Assembly (NCBI GenBank): GCA_964610745.1
Contig: CAZSYL010000006.1
Location: 33,501-97,500 of the forward strand
Length of the DNA stretch: 64,000 nt
Direction of reading: 5' to 3'
From: SHLQ01 sp964610745
GTDB lineage: Bacteria; Actinomycetota; Acidimicrobiia; Acidimicrobiales; SHLQ01
The translations under genes were made by a program, and so were the position numbers. Shown here piece after piece: positions 1-8,759 of this stretch (position 1 is the stretch's first letter; every line of letters starts with the position of its first letter). A model generated the notes under the pieces. It was not told where the DNA came from and ran no database searches. It was given only the letters and a program-made list of their open reading frames with translations.

Positions 1-1
1 C

Positions 2-802
2 CGCCTCGGCCCCGACCTTCCTGGCCCACTTCTCATCGTCGTCATGCTCGGTGCAGCTGTTGTGGGCGGTGCGTTGCTCGCCCTTGGGCCAGCCTTGGCC
101 AAGGCGCACCTGGGCGTCAACGAGATCATCACCACACTGATGCTCAACGAGATCGCTCTTCGATTTGTCCGTTACCTCGTCAATGGCCCCTGGAAGGACC
201 CGACCGCGATCGGCTTTCCTGTCGCGCCGCTTCTCCCCGACCAGGCCGAGCTACCAACGCTGTTCAGTCGGGCAAATATCGGTGTGCTCATCGCTGCGGT
301 CGTTCTTTTGGTCTTTGGCGTCTTTGCATCGCGTAGCAAGTGGGGGTTCGAGCTTCGAATTGCGGGATCGTCCGCTCAGGCCGCGGAGTATGTTGGGATC
401 TCGCTCAAGACAAAGATCATGACGGTATTGATTCTGTCGGGAGCGATCGCAGGCTTGGCCGGCGGTATCCGGTTGAACTCTTCTGACCGAATCGTTGAAG
501 GAATCGCCGAAGGTTGGGGCTTTGCCGGAATCATCGTCGCTGCACTCGCTCTTATGCGCCCATCTGGGGTTGCCTTTGTCGCAATCGCGTTCGGTGCGCT
601 GAGGGTCGGCGGCGCTGCAATCAAGACTCAGGGTGTCTCGGACTCGATCAGCGAGATCATTCAGGCACTCGTGCTCATGGGCGCCCTGGCCGCTGCGGTC
701 TTCACCACCTATCACCTAACCCGCTCTGCCCGCGGTGCCTCATCTTCGCCGAGCGACACCGATGAACCAATTGCCGATGCAGCTCCCGAGGTCGCGTCAT
801 GA
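2..802 (+). CDS. BMP-type nucleoside ABC transporter permease 1 (5' truncated)
   Basis: Inner-membrane permease of a sugar/nucleoside ABC importer (YufP/NupP-like, BPD_transp_2 family). The reading frame is open from base 2 and an ATG at 44 lies inside already hydrophobic protein, so the true start is upstream of the window. Visible are the conserved loop 'NEIITTLMLNEIA' and a second loop near 'GFELRIAGSSAQAAEYVGIS', which in this family contacts the ATPase. The C-terminus is a short acidic cytosolic tail. It overlaps the next permease by ATGA, the usual arrangement of paired permeases; the ATPase and binding protein would lie to the left. A nucleoside or purine substrate is inferred from the family and from the purine enzymes that follow. 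Confidence 0.85.
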   Translation, partial: RLGPDLPGPLLIVVMLGAAVVGGALLALGPALAKAHLGVNEIITTLMLNEIALRFVRYLVNGPWKDPTAIGFPVAPLLPDQAELPTLFSRANIGVLIAAVVLLVFGVFASRSKWGFELRIAGSSAQAAEYVGISLKTKIMTVLILSGAIAGLAGGIRLNSSDRIVEGIAEGWGFAGIIVAALALMRPSGVAFVAIAFGALRVGGAAIKTQGVSDSISEIIQALVLMGALAAAVFTTYHLTRSARGASSSPSDTDEPIADAAPEVAS

Positions 803-1770
803 CCCAGGAGACCATCGTCGGGCTCATCGTCTCGATCATCGAGTTCGGTTCGCTTCTGTATTTGGCTGCCCTCGGCGAAACGATCGCGGAGAAAGCTGGC
901 GTTCTGAACCTAGGAGTCGAGGGCATGATGGCCGTCGGTGCAATGGCCTCGTTCTGGGTCGGCGCAGAAACTGGCAACCCGTGGCTGGCCCTCTTGTTTG
1001 CGATCGTGGTCACGGCAGCGTTCTCGATGGTTCATGGCATTGCCTCAGTTGTTATTGGTGCCGACCAAGTGGTGAGCGGACTCGCACTGACGATCCTCGG
1101 TCTTGGCCTGGCTGCCTTCTTTGGACAGAGCCTGGCTCTGACCACTTTGCTCTCGACCGCTCGCTTCGACTCGGTCAACCTTGGGCCGCTAAGTGCCGTC
1201 CCATGGCTCGGCGAAACGCTGTTTTCGATCGACGCCCTGAGTTGGCTCGCTGTCATCTTTGGAATCATCACCTGGTTCGTTCTCAGTCGCACACGAGTGG
1301 GGTTGTCACTTCGGGCGGTCGGCGAGAGCGCGGCAACTGCGGATGCCGCGGGCACGAAGGTCGTGGCCACACGCCTCACCGCAGTTGCCATCGGCGGGGC
1401 CTTTGCTGGCATGGCCGGCACCTACCTGAGTCTGGTACTTGCCCCCGGCTGGAGTGAAGGCGCTACAGGCGGGCTCGGATGGATCGCAGTTGCGTTGGTC
1501 ATCTTCGGTGCGTGGAAGCCGGGCCGAGTCCTCTTTGGTTCACTGCTCTTTGGCGGCCTGATCGCTCTCGGACCACGCTTGCAGACCTTTCGTTGTCAGG
1601 AGGGCGAGGATGTTGCCTGCCTGAACTTCGAAGTCGATCCCACACTCGTGAGCATGCTCCCCTACGTGCTGACGGTTGTCGTGCTCATCTTCCTTTCCGT
1701 GCGATCTCGCAATCGACCGAGCATTGCGCCCGCAGCGATCGGACACGCATACCGCCGCGAAGAGCGCTAA
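799..1770 (+). CDS. BMP-type nucleoside ABC transporter permease 2
   Basis: Second permease (323 aa) of the same importer, YufQ/NupQ-like. The start ATG overlaps the stop of the preceding permease (ATGA), so the two are translationally coupled. The N-terminal stretch 'LAALGETIAEKAGVLNLGVEGMM' is the hallmark of this subfamily and recurs in the second importer's permease at 38123. About eight hydrophobic segments span the length, with the ATPase-contacting loop around 'VGLSLRAVGESAATADAAG'. A soluble loop with two Cys near 'TFRCQEGEDVACLNFEVD' precedes the last membrane segment; it may be disulfide-bonded outside the cell (inference). Confidence 0.88.
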   Translation: MTQETIVGLIVSIIEFGSLLYLAALGETIAEKAGVLNLGVEGMMAVGAMASFWVGAETGNPWLALLFAIVVTAAFSMVHGIASVVIGADQVVSGLALTILGLGLAAFFGQSLALTTLLSTARFDSVNLGPLSAVPWLGETLFSIDALSWLAVIFGIITWFVLSRTRVGLSLRAVGESAATADAAGTKVVATRLTAVAIGGAFAGMAGTYLSLVLAPGWSEGATGGLGWIAVALVIFGAWKPGRVLFGSLLFGGLIALGPRLQTFRCQEGEDVACLNFEVDPTLVSMLPYVLTVVVLIFLSVRSRNRPSIAPAAIGHAYRREER

Positions 1771-1835
1771 ACCGAGTCGCCGCGCACAGCCGCCCTTACC
1801 ACCAGTGCGAACACTGGGGCTAAGGTTGTGGGGCT

Positions 1836-2702
1836 ATGCATCTCGGCCGTTTCCCCCTAATCGTCGCGATCCTCGCGCTCGTAGCCGCGGCCTGCGGACA
1901 AGCTGGCGCTACTTCTGACGAGGCGCGCGCGGTTGCGGTCCCCGTCGGGACCAGTGTCGCGCCGACAACCACAACGTCAACTACAACAACATCGACCACA
2001 ACATCGACCACAACAACGACGACCTCGACCACGACGACCCTGCCGCCGACCACCACAACCGAGGCCCCCGTGCTCGGCCCGAACGAGACACTCATCGCCA
2101 CGGCCACCGACGACATTGGTTTCCTGCTGACATTCGACGCACCTGAGGGAAACATCATGCCCTTGCCTTTCGTCGTGCCGAACCCGCACCAGTTCGGTGG
2201 TCCGTTGACCTTGCGCGTGACCGAAGGGTCCATGTACGACGATTGGGTGAAGGTCGCCCTACCGATCCGACCAAACGGACAAGAGGCCTGGATCTCCACC
2301 GAGAACTACACCCTGACGACAACGACGATTCATGCCGAGGTCAACCTGGCCGAGACATCCGTGCGGGTCTTCGATGATGACGAACTCATCGCGGAAACCC
2401 AGGCGGCGATCGGAAACCCGCGAACCCCCACACCGCTTGGCACCTTCTATGTCGCAGCCGTTCGAGAGAACCCCGCGTCGGAATCGTTTCTTGGCACCCA
2501 TGCCCTGGTGCTCTCCGGTTTTTCCGAGGCGCTCGACACCTTCGATGGAGGGCTTCCGGTCATTGCCATCCACGGCACGAACACCCCTCAAGGACAGCTG
2601 GGTCACGCAATCTCAAATGGGTGCGTCCGGGTACCTAACGACGTGATCCAGTTCCTGGCCGAGAACGTGCCCGCCGGCGCGCCGGTCACTATCTCTGGAT
2701 AG
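1836..2702 (+). CDS. L,D-transpeptidase lipoprotein (YkuD domain)
   Basis: Predicted lipoprotein (288 aa) that would form 3-3 peptidoglycan cross-links or attach proteins to peptidoglycan outside the membrane. An N-terminal signal peptide ends in a lipobox-like 'LVAAAC'. A Thr-rich spacer (about residues 45-75) would carry the enzyme away from the membrane. The C-terminal YkuD domain has 'AIHGTN' (His about 246) and the catalytic 'ISNGCVRVPN' (Cys about 263), so it looks active. A purine-rich RBS lies before the ATG. It stops two bases before an assembly gap, so its downstream neighbour is unknown. It appears to be transcribed alone. Confidence 0.88.
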   Translation: MHLGRFPLIVAILALVAAACGQAGATSDEARAVAVPVGTSVAPTTTTSTTTTSTTTSTTTTTTSTTTTLPPTTTTEAPVLGPNETLIATATDDIGFLLTFDAPEGNIMPLPFVVPNPHQFGGPLTLRVTEGSMYDDWVKVALPIRPNGQEAWISTENYTLTTTTIHAEVNLAETSVRVFDDDELIAETQAAIGNPRTPTPLGTFYVAAVRENPASESFLGTHALVLSGFSEALDTFDGGLPVIAIHGTNTPQGQLGHAISNGCVRVPNDVIQFLAENVPAGAPVTISG

Positions 2703-2704
2703 CC

Positions 2705-2804
2705 NNNNNNNNNNNNNNNNNNNNNNNNNNNNNNNNNNNNNNNNNNNNNNNNNNNNNNNNNNNNNNNNNNNNNNNNNNNNNNNNNNNNNNNNNNNNNNNN
2801 NNNN
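2705..2804. other. Assembly gap (100 N)
   Basis: Run of exactly 100 undetermined bases, so its true length is unknown. It separates the L,D-transpeptidase stop from the 3' end of the xanthine dehydrogenase operon and may hide a terminator. Confidence 0.99.
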
Positions 2805-2841
2805 CCCCGAGCGGGCAAAATTCGGGCGGAGCCCGTGCCAG

Positions 2842-5103
2842 CTACGCGTCTTTGAGCGCTGCCAAGACACGGCTCGGGGTGAGCGGGAACTCATCAAACC
2901 ACACACCTGTCGCATCGTGGACCGCCGCGACCACGGCGGGTGCGTAGGTGATGTAGGGCATCTCGGCCATGCCGCGAGCTCCCCACGGACCGTTCGGGTC
3001 GGCGAGCTCGAGGATCACGCTCTCAACATGGTTTGGAATGTCTCCAATACCCGGGATGAGGTAGCTACTAAATCGGGGGTTGACGATCTTTGCGTCTTCG
3101 AGCACCAGGTTCTCGCTCATCACGTAGCCGTGGGCCTGCACCACGGCGCCTTCGATTTGTCCCTTGACCAATCGCGGATTGATTGCTCGTCCGACGTCAT
3201 GCGTGCTGACCACGCGATCGACGCGAATGTGTCCGGTCTCGGTGTCGACCGTGACCTCGACGGCCTGGGCCATATAGCCGTAGCAGAAGTTCGGTTGACC
3301 ACTCCCGGTCTCGGGATCCAGGCCTTCGGTGGGTGGAGGGGTATATCGGAAGGCTCCAATCGCCGGACGCTCTCCATCTCGCCACGCCTTCTCGGCCTCT
3401 TCGGCTGCTCCAAGGATCGAGTTGCCAGCCATGTACGTCATGCGAGAAGCCGAGACCGAACCACTGTCTCCAGTCGTGGCAGTGTCGGAGAAGGTTCCGG
3501 CGACCGAGTCGAGTGGCACGCCGGTCGCATCGCTGGTCATCTGGAGGAACGCCTGGTGTGCTCCCTGCCCAACCTCAGCGCCGCCGTGAAAGACCTCCGC
3601 CGAGGTGGGGAACTCATCATCGGGATCTCCATGCAGGTGTACTTCGGCCTCGCAACGTTCCGGGAACCCGAAGCTGAAGCCAACGTTCTTGAAACCGCTG
3701 GCAAAGCCTCGACCTCGACGTAGCGCCGACTCAACCGGTGGCAAGGAAGCCACAGGTGTGTACGGAGCTACCCGGGTAAGGTCGCCATCCATGTGTGCCT
3801 CGGCCGCGCAGCGTTCAATCACCTGGGGCAAAGTCACCCCATCGGGCATAACCGTCTGAGTAATGCCGAGGCTCCCGTTCGACAGAGTATTGATTTGGCG
3901 AAGTTCGACCGGATCCATCCCGAGCTTTTCTGCAAGCTTGTTCATTTGCGTCTCGGCCACAAATGAACCCTGAGGTCCACCAAATCCTCGGAAGGCTCCA
4001 CCGGGAACGGTGGTGGTGTAGATCGCTCGGCTATCGATGTGCGCATTCGGAACGTCGTAGGCGCCAGCGACCGAGAGGTGAGCGTTGCCAAGCACCTTGT
4101 TCGAGGTGTAGTTATATGCCCCAGCGTCGAGCAACACTTCGGCCTCGATTGCGGTGATCTTGCCGTCGCTCGTCGCCCCGAGCTTCGCGTTGATCGTCGC
4201 TCGATGGCGTTTGTGATGGCCAACGATCGACTCTTCGCGGCTCCAACGAGTGTGAACCGGACGATCGATGCCCATCTCCGCTAGGTGTTTTGCTGCAAGC
4301 GCTAGCACGATCTGGAGGGTCATGTCCTCCTTGCCGCCGAATGCTCCACCGATCGCGGCATAGATGACACGGACTTCATCTGGATCGACGTCGAGAGCGT
4401 GAGCGATCTGCTGTTGGTCTTCCCATGCCCATTGACCACCGGTCTCGACGGTCACGCGTCCAGTCTCGTCTATCCATGACGTCGCAGCTTCGACCTGGAG
4501 GTAGGCGTGTTCTTGGTGTGGAAGCTCGTAGGTTCCCTCGACCACAACGTCAGCGTCAGCCCAGCCGGCGTTCATATCTCCTTTGCGAATCTTGAGCTCG
4601 TAGTACGTGTTGGATCCAGCCTCGGCGTGAACGAGCAACTCGTCACCGACCGCCTCTTCGATGGTCGAGACGATTGGACGTCGACGCCACGAAATGTCGA
4701 TCAGCTCTGCGGCCGAAGCAGCCTGCTCGACTGTCTCCGCAATGACGATCGCGACCTTGTCAGCTTCCCAGCGGCTCACACTGGTATCGACGCTGGTACG
4801 ATCGGTGTCATCGAGACCAACCATCACCGGTTGATCAAACATCGTCAGTCCGTATTCGTTTACCGGTACGTCTCTGGCGGTTAGCACCGCGACCACCCCG
4901 GGCGCCGCCTCCGCCCTCGAGGTATCCATCGCGATCATCCGAGCATGAGGTTCGTTGGAGAAGACGATCTTGGCGAAGAGCGCGTTCGCAGGCACGCGAT
5001 CTGCGGAGTATTGCGCGGCGCCGGTGACTTTGTCCTCAGCGTCAAATCGGCGAGCTTCCAATCCAACCGCGTGAATAGCGCCATCTGGTGTCGCGGCGCT
5101 CAT
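2842..5103 (-). CDS. Xanthine dehydrogenase, molybdopterin-binding subunit
   Basis: Large subunit (753 aa) of a molybdenum hydroxylase, most likely oxidising hypoxanthine/xanthine to urate. The N-terminal a/b hammerhead is at about residues 20-130. The molybdopterin-binding domain carries 'GGAFGGKED' (252-260), 'GGAFRGFGGPQG' and 'EVGQGAHQAF'. The C-terminal 'GARGMAEMPY' supplies the Glu expected at the active site. It begins inside the stop codon of the FAD/Fe-S subunit (ATGA overlap), with a TetR gene just upstream, so tetR, small subunit and large subunit form one operon. The xanthine assignment rests on this family and on the surrounding purine genes; another aldehyde or N-heterocycle substrate is possible. 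Confidence 0.85.
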   Translation of the reverse strand: MSAATPDGAIHAVGLEARRFDAEDKVTGAAQYSADRVPANALFAKIVFSNEPHARMIAMDTSRAEAAPGVVAVLTARDVPVNEYGLTMFDQPVMVGLDDTDRTSVDTSVSRWEADKVAIVIAETVEQAASAAELIDISWRRRPIVSTIEEAVGDELLVHAEAGSNTYYELKIRKGDMNAGWADADVVVEGTYELPHQEHAYLQVEAATSWIDETGRVTVETGGQWAWEDQQQIAHALDVDPDEVRVIYAAIGGAFGGKEDMTLQIVLALAAKHLAEMGIDRPVHTRWSREESIVGHHKRHRATINAKLGATSDGKITAIEAEVLLDAGAYNYTSNKVLGNAHLSVAGAYDVPNAHIDSRAIYTTTVPGGAFRGFGGPQGSFVAETQMNKLAEKLGMDPVELRQINTLSNGSLGITQTVMPDGVTLPQVIERCAAEAHMDGDLTRVAPYTPVASLPPVESALRRGRGFASGFKNVGFSFGFPERCEAEVHLHGDPDDEFPTSAEVFHGGAEVGQGAHQAFLQMTSDATGVPLDSVAGTFSDTATTGDSGSVSASRMTYMAGNSILGAAEEAEKAWRDGERPAIGAFRYTPPPTEGLDPETGSGQPNFCYGYMAQAVEVTVDTETGHIRVDRVVSTHDVGRAINPRLVKGQIEGAVVQAHGYVMSENLVLEDAKIVNPRFSSYLIPGIGDIPNHVESVILELADPNGPWGARGMAEMPYITYAPAVVAAVHDATGVWFDEFPLTPSRVLAALKDA

Positions 5104-6593
5104 TTCTGGCCGCCCTTGGCAGCTCGCACAGCGACTGCGGCCTCATGTATGGCATCGATGATCGGGTAGTAGCCGGTACACCGGCACAGGTTGCCCGCAA
5201 GCGCATCGACTATCTGGGCATCGGTCGGATCATCGTTCTCCTCGATAAGCCGGGCGCCGGCAACAAGAAAGCCTGGGATGCAAAATCCGCACTGGACAGC
5301 AAACTCGGTGACGAAGGCTTGCTGGATTGGATGCGAGAGACCTTCGACGGTCACGACACGTGCGCCATCTGCTTGTGCCGCAGTGACAAGACACGACATT
5401 GCTGCAGCTCCATCGATGAGCATGGTGCATGCGCCGCACTCACCTTCGGCGCAACCCTCTTTCATGCCCGTCGCACCGGTCGAATCGCGGACCCAGTCGA
5501 GAAGGGTCACCCCCGAGCCAGCTGCACTGTGCAGCGTCCCGTTGAGCTCGATCGTAATTTCATCCGTTGATCTCACCACTTGCTGGGGCGCCGACGCGTG
5601 TCCATCGAGCTGTTCGATCGAGCTCAGCGTCGCTGGCTCGTCGGGCCACATCGAGGCCTGCTCGCCCGTGGCGATGGCACTGAGCGCGCGTTTGATCAGC
5701 GTGGAGATGCCATCGATTCGGTAGTCGGCAGTCGCCCGCCCATCCGAAATCGGGGCAACAGCAGAAGAAGCAGCATCCGCGGCTGCAGTGATCGACGCGT
5801 CGGTGAGCAGTTCACCCTCCAAGGCAGCGTTGAACTCGGGGATCTGGACGACCGTCGGCGCAACACTCCCCATGGCCAGAGAAGCCCGAACGACCTTTCC
5901 CGATGGGGCAGAATTCCTCTGGTGGGTATCGTCGAAGGTCAGGACCATCCCAGCGTGCACGACGCTGATGGCCTGAGCGCGACGCAGGCCGAGCTTTACC
6001 CAGATGCCCCGCTGATTCGACTCGAACTTTGGCACCAGTAGCGCGGTGATCAATTCACCCGATTGGAGCACGGTCTGGCGAAAGCCTGTAAAGAAGTCGG
6101 CGACCCTGACCAGGCGAGATTCCACTTCCCCACCGACCAGGTGGGAGATTTCGACCGTTGCGCCAAGCGCCATGAGTGCCGAGATGGTGTCGTTTGCAGG
6201 GCTGGCCGTGGCCAGATTGCCAGCAATGGTGGCACGGTTCCGAAGCTGAGGGGAACCGACCTCCAAACATGCTTGCGCGAGCGGTAGGGCTGTTTCGATG
6301 ATTCCGGTGTGCTGGACAACCTGGTTGTGCCGGACCCCTCCAGACAATCGGAAGTGGCCGTCTGCCTCATCGATTGACGCAAACCCCTCGATTGTGGTGA
6401 GGTCGACGACGGTCACCGGGGGCCCGGGACCACCGCGTTGAAGCTCGAGCAGAAGGTCGGTTCCGCCCGCCATTGGCCGAGCGCCGGCTTCATCGAGCGC
6501 TGCGAGGGCTTCGACAACACTCCTAGGACGAAGAACGCGCCCGATCGCTCGAGCGGGGAGCTGGACGTCGTGGACCTTGAAGTTCGTTGTCAT
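5100..6593 (-). CDS. Xanthine dehydrogenase small subunit, fused FAD-[2Fe-2S]
   Basis: Electron-transfer subunit (497 aa) pairing with the molybdopterin subunit it overlaps. The N-terminal half is a CoxM/YgfM-type FAD domain: 'AGGTDLLLELQRG' (about 42-54) and 'LRNRATIAGNLATASPAND' (about 116-134) bind FAD. After a linker, the C-terminal about 155 residues form a CoxS-type domain: 'CAEGECGACTM' for the plant-type [2Fe-2S] cluster, then 'QCGFCIPG' and 'NLCRCTGYY' for the second. The order FAD then Fe-S is reversed relative to XdhA and eukaryotic XDH, where Fe-S comes first. It should pass electrons from the Mo centre through Fe-S to FAD and then to NAD+ or another acceptor. Confidence 0.88.
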   Translation of the reverse strand: MTTNFKVHDVQLPARAIGRVLRPRSVVEALAALDEAGARPMAGGTDLLLELQRGGPGPPVTVVDLTTIEGFASIDEADGHFRLSGGVRHNQVVQHTGIIETALPLAQACLEVGSPQLRNRATIAGNLATASPANDTISALMALGATVEISHLVGGEVESRLVRVADFFTGFRQTVLQSGELITALLVPKFESNQRGIWVKLGLRRAQAISVVHAGMVLTFDDTHQRNSAPSGKVVRASLAMGSVAPTVVQIPEFNAALEGELLTDASITAAADAASSAVAPISDGRATADYRIDGISTLIKRALSAIATGEQASMWPDEPATLSSIEQLDGHASAPQQVVRSTDEITIELNGTLHSAAGSGVTLLDWVRDSTGATGMKEGCAEGECGACTMLIDGAAAMSCLVTAAQADGARVVTVEGLSHPIQQAFVTEFAVQCGFCIPGFLVAGARLIEENDDPTDAQIVDALAGNLCRCTGYYPIIDAIHEAAVAVRAAKGGQK

Positions 6594-6605
6594 CGTGGCA
6601 TGACG

Positions 6606-7268
6606 CTAGCCGGACCTCCAATGTTCGATCTGCATTTGCACAGAACGGGTCATCGAGTCGACGACTTCGTTACCCATGCGCCCTCGTGCGGCGCTGTTGA
6701 TACCCAGCACGTTTGCGAGAAGTAGATCCACCTGGGTGCGAATCCAGCTATCCAGGTCTTCCCCAACCACACCACGATCGAGCAGTTCGAGTTCGCTCGC
6801 TCGGCGGAGAGTCGCTTCGAAGTCGACCCGGAGTGTGTCGAAGTAGTTGTGGGTGCGTGTGGTGACCCGTTCGTCCCGACCGGCATTCTCGGTGAGAAGG
6901 GAGACGATAAAGCAACCCCACCGATGTTCACCATCAACACCGATCGACAGTTGGTGAAAAAAGTTCGAAAGGCCAGAGAGCGGGTCATCGCTGTTACGTA
7001 GCTTCGAGAGAACAACCTGATCCATAAGGGTGAGGTACTGGTCCATCGCAGCATCGAGCAGGTCGCTTTTCGAGCCGTAGGTGTTGTAGATGCTCGATGC
7101 GGTCAGGCCAAGTTCGGTTTCGAGTTGTCTGACCGAGGTGTTCGAAAATCCCTGCTCCCAGAAGAGGTCGACCGCGCGGACGAGCACATCATCAGCGTCA
7201 AAGGTGCGCTTGCGGCCTCCACCTGGTGCTCGTGGGCGCCCTTTTGGGGCCGTTCCGCTTTCAGCCAT
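6606..7268 (-). CDS. TetR-family transcriptional regulator
   Basis: DNA-binding regulator (220 aa). A basic Gly/Pro-rich N-terminus leads into a TetR HTH at about residues 28-72 ('GFSNTSVRQLETELGLTASSIYNTYGSK' region). The C-terminal ligand-binding helices resemble the TetR_C type seen in YcnC/AcnR-like proteins. It ends 12 bp before the FAD/Fe-S subunit on the same strand, so it is probably cotranscribed with and controls the xanthine dehydrogenase pair. The ligand cannot be read from sequence; a purine is a reasonable guess. Confidence 0.85.
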   Translation of the reverse strand: MAESGTAPKGRPRAPGGGRKRTFDADDVLVRAVDLFWEQGFSNTSVRQLETELGLTASSIYNTYGSKSDLLDAAMDQYLTLMDQVVLSKLRNSDDPLSGLSNFFHQLSIGVDGEHRWGCFIVSLLTENAGRDERVTTRTHNYFDTLRVDFEATLRRASELELLDRGVVGEDLDSWIRTQVDLLLANVLGINSAARGRMGNEVVDSMTRSVQMQIEHWRSG

Positions 7269-7297
7269 ACGTCAAGAGTAGAACAGACGAGTCGAGA

Positions 7298-7330
7298 CGG
7301 GGTGAGGTGCGCGCGGCACACCTCACCCCG
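7298..7330 (-). terminator. Hairpin terminator downstream of the AhpD-like gene
   Basis: Perfect 12-bp inverted repeat, CGGGGTGAGGTG (7298-7309) and its complement (7319-7330), around a 9-nt loop. It lies between the stop of the AhpD-like gene and the start of the tetR gene on the same strand. There is no long U tract, only moderately T-rich sequence after it, as is common in actinobacterial terminators. Confidence 0.65.
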
Positions 7331-7342
7331 AGCTCGGTTGCT

Positions 7343-7900
7343 TTATGCCGAAACTGGCTTCGACCAGACGTTGGGGGCAAATGCCTCGTCTGGCGGAGTG
7401 TGGGCAAAGTGGTTGGTGAAATTCGAGATCGTCTTCTGTGCAATGCCGGTGATGACATCGAGGATGCTGGCGTTGGTGTAGCCAGCTGCAAAGAAGGCAT
7501 CGGTGATGCTGCTATCGACCAAACCGTTGTTGCGCACGGTTGCTCGGGTGAAGTCAGCAAGCGCGTTGAGCTTCGGGTCCTCCAGAGCAGTGCCTGCACG
7601 AAGCGACTCGACGACATCGGCGGGAACGCCGGTCATTCCAGAAATGGTCGAGTGTGCTGCCATGCAGTAGGTGCAACCGTTCTCGAAGCTGGTTGTCATG
7701 AGCACAACCTGCTGCTCGGTTGGGGTCAAGCTGGTTTCGGCAACGGCTCCTGCGAGAGCGCCGTAGGCCTTGAGAGCCGCTGGGCTCTCAGCCAGAACAC
7801 CGAGGAGGTTGGGAGTAAAGCCATACTTGGCTGCAGCGCCTTCGAGCATTGGCTTTGCGGCCTCGGGTGCTGTCTCGGTGGTGTGGACGGTAAATGCCAT
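7343..7900 (-). CDS. Carboxymuconolactone decarboxylase / AhpD-like protein
   Basis: Protein of 185 aa in the AhpD-like superfamily, probably a thiol peroxidase or redox adaptor. The central CMD domain carries 'CTYCMAAHS' (Cys76, Cys79, His83), the CxxC plus His of active AhpD-like enzymes. I start it at the ATG at 7900 ('MAFTVHTTE'), preceded by an AGGAAACAG-type RBS; an in-frame start 20 codons further up has no RBS. It is divergent from the glutaredoxin-acetyltransferase gene, and a 19-bp palindrome lies in the shared region. A thiol-redox role alongside that glutaredoxin is inferred. Confidence 0.85.
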   Translation of the reverse strand: MAFTVHTTETAPEAAKPMLEGAAAKYGFTPNLLGVLAESPAALKAYGALAGAVAETSLTPTEQQVVLMTTSFENGCTYCMAAHSTISGMTGVPADVVESLRAGTALEDPKLNALADFTRATVRNNGLVDSSITDAFFAAGYTNASILDVITGIAQKTISNFTNHFAHTPPDEAFAPNVWSKPVSA

Positions 7901-7934
7901 GTGCTGTTTCCTGTGTTTTTTGGGGGTTGATACT

Positions 7935-7953
7935 GAGCGTAATTGTAACGCTC
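7935..7953. promoter_or_regulatory. Palindromic operator candidate upstream of AhpD-like gene
   Basis: Inverted repeat GAGCGT-N7-ACGCTC, 35 bp upstream of the AhpD-like start and within the divergent promoter region. Size and symmetry fit a TetR- or MarR-type operator. Which regulator binds is unknown; the TetR protein encoded at 6606 is the nearest candidate. Confidence 0.4.
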
Positions 7954-8050
7954 GTTCCAAATTAACTCGATGGGCTGAATCGCTATTCCCCGCGGCGATA
8001 AACTTCTACTCCCACGGAACATCTCGTTGCCCGATACGGTTCGCTTCACT

Positions 8051-8632
8051 ATGAGCGAACGCCACGAACGCAATCCCGACACGATCACCATGTACGGCGC
8101 CGACTGGTGCGGAGACTGCATCCGAGCGAAGTCTTTCTTTGACGATCACGACATGGCCTTCGATTACGTCGACCTCGTCGAGCACCCCGATGAGACCGAC
8201 GTCGTCCTCGAACACAACGGCGGCGTGCAGAAGATCCCGCTCGTCATCTATCCAGATGGCTCGTTTCAGATCGAACCCACCAACGACGAGCTCGAATCCA
8301 AGCGGCTCGCACTCGGGGGCGAAGAAGGGTCGTTGGATGCAAGCTCCGACGGCTCGCCGACCGTGATCGAGAATTCGGCCGACGGCCGTTTCGAGCTTCA
8401 TATCGACGGCGAGATCATCAGCGTTGCCGACTACAGCGAGCGCGACGGTGGAGTCATCGTCGTGCCACACGTCGGCACCGACCCAGCGCACCGCGGCAAA
8501 GGCAACGCGGGACGTTTGATGGAAGGCTTGCTCGAGCAACTCCGAGCATCGGATCGCAAGATTGTTCCGATCTGCCCCTTCGCAGCCAACCACCTCAGAA
8601 CAAACCCTCAACACAGCGACCTCCTCGCCTAA
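8051..8632 (+). CDS. Glutaredoxin/mycoredoxin fused to YjdJ-type GNAT domain
   Basis: Two-domain protein (193 aa). Residues about 10-88 form a glutaredoxin-like fold with 'GADWCGDC' (Cys20, Cys23) and the later 'VQKIPLVIYPDG' cis-Pro region, as in mycoredoxins. Residues about 100-190 match the small YjdJ/Acetyltransf_CG (Gcn5-related) family: 'RFELHIDGE', 'IVVPHVGTDPAHRGKGNAGRLMEG' and 'PICPFAANHL'. I use the ATG at 8051; a TTG at 8027 is also open but lacks an RBS. The redox domain would reduce mixed disulfides such as mycothiol adducts. What the acetyltransferase domain modifies is unknown. Confidence 0.82.
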   Translation: MSERHERNPDTITMYGADWCGDCIRAKSFFDDHDMAFDYVDLVEHPDETDVVLEHNGGVQKIPLVIYPDGSFQIEPTNDELESKRLALGGEEGSLDASSDGSPTVIENSADGRFELHIDGEIISVADYSERDGGVIVVPHVGTDPAHRGKGNAGRLMEGLLEQLRASDRKIVPICPFAANHLRTNPQHSDLLA

Positions 8633-8759
8633 AGGACCTTCGTTCGAGTAGCCGGAGTCGGCGACAACCGGCGCACCACAACGGCTTTGCAAGAAAGGCT
8701 GGATATACAGGCGGACCTGCCGATGAAATAGAGGCGCGGGTAGTATCGAGGTCCGACAT

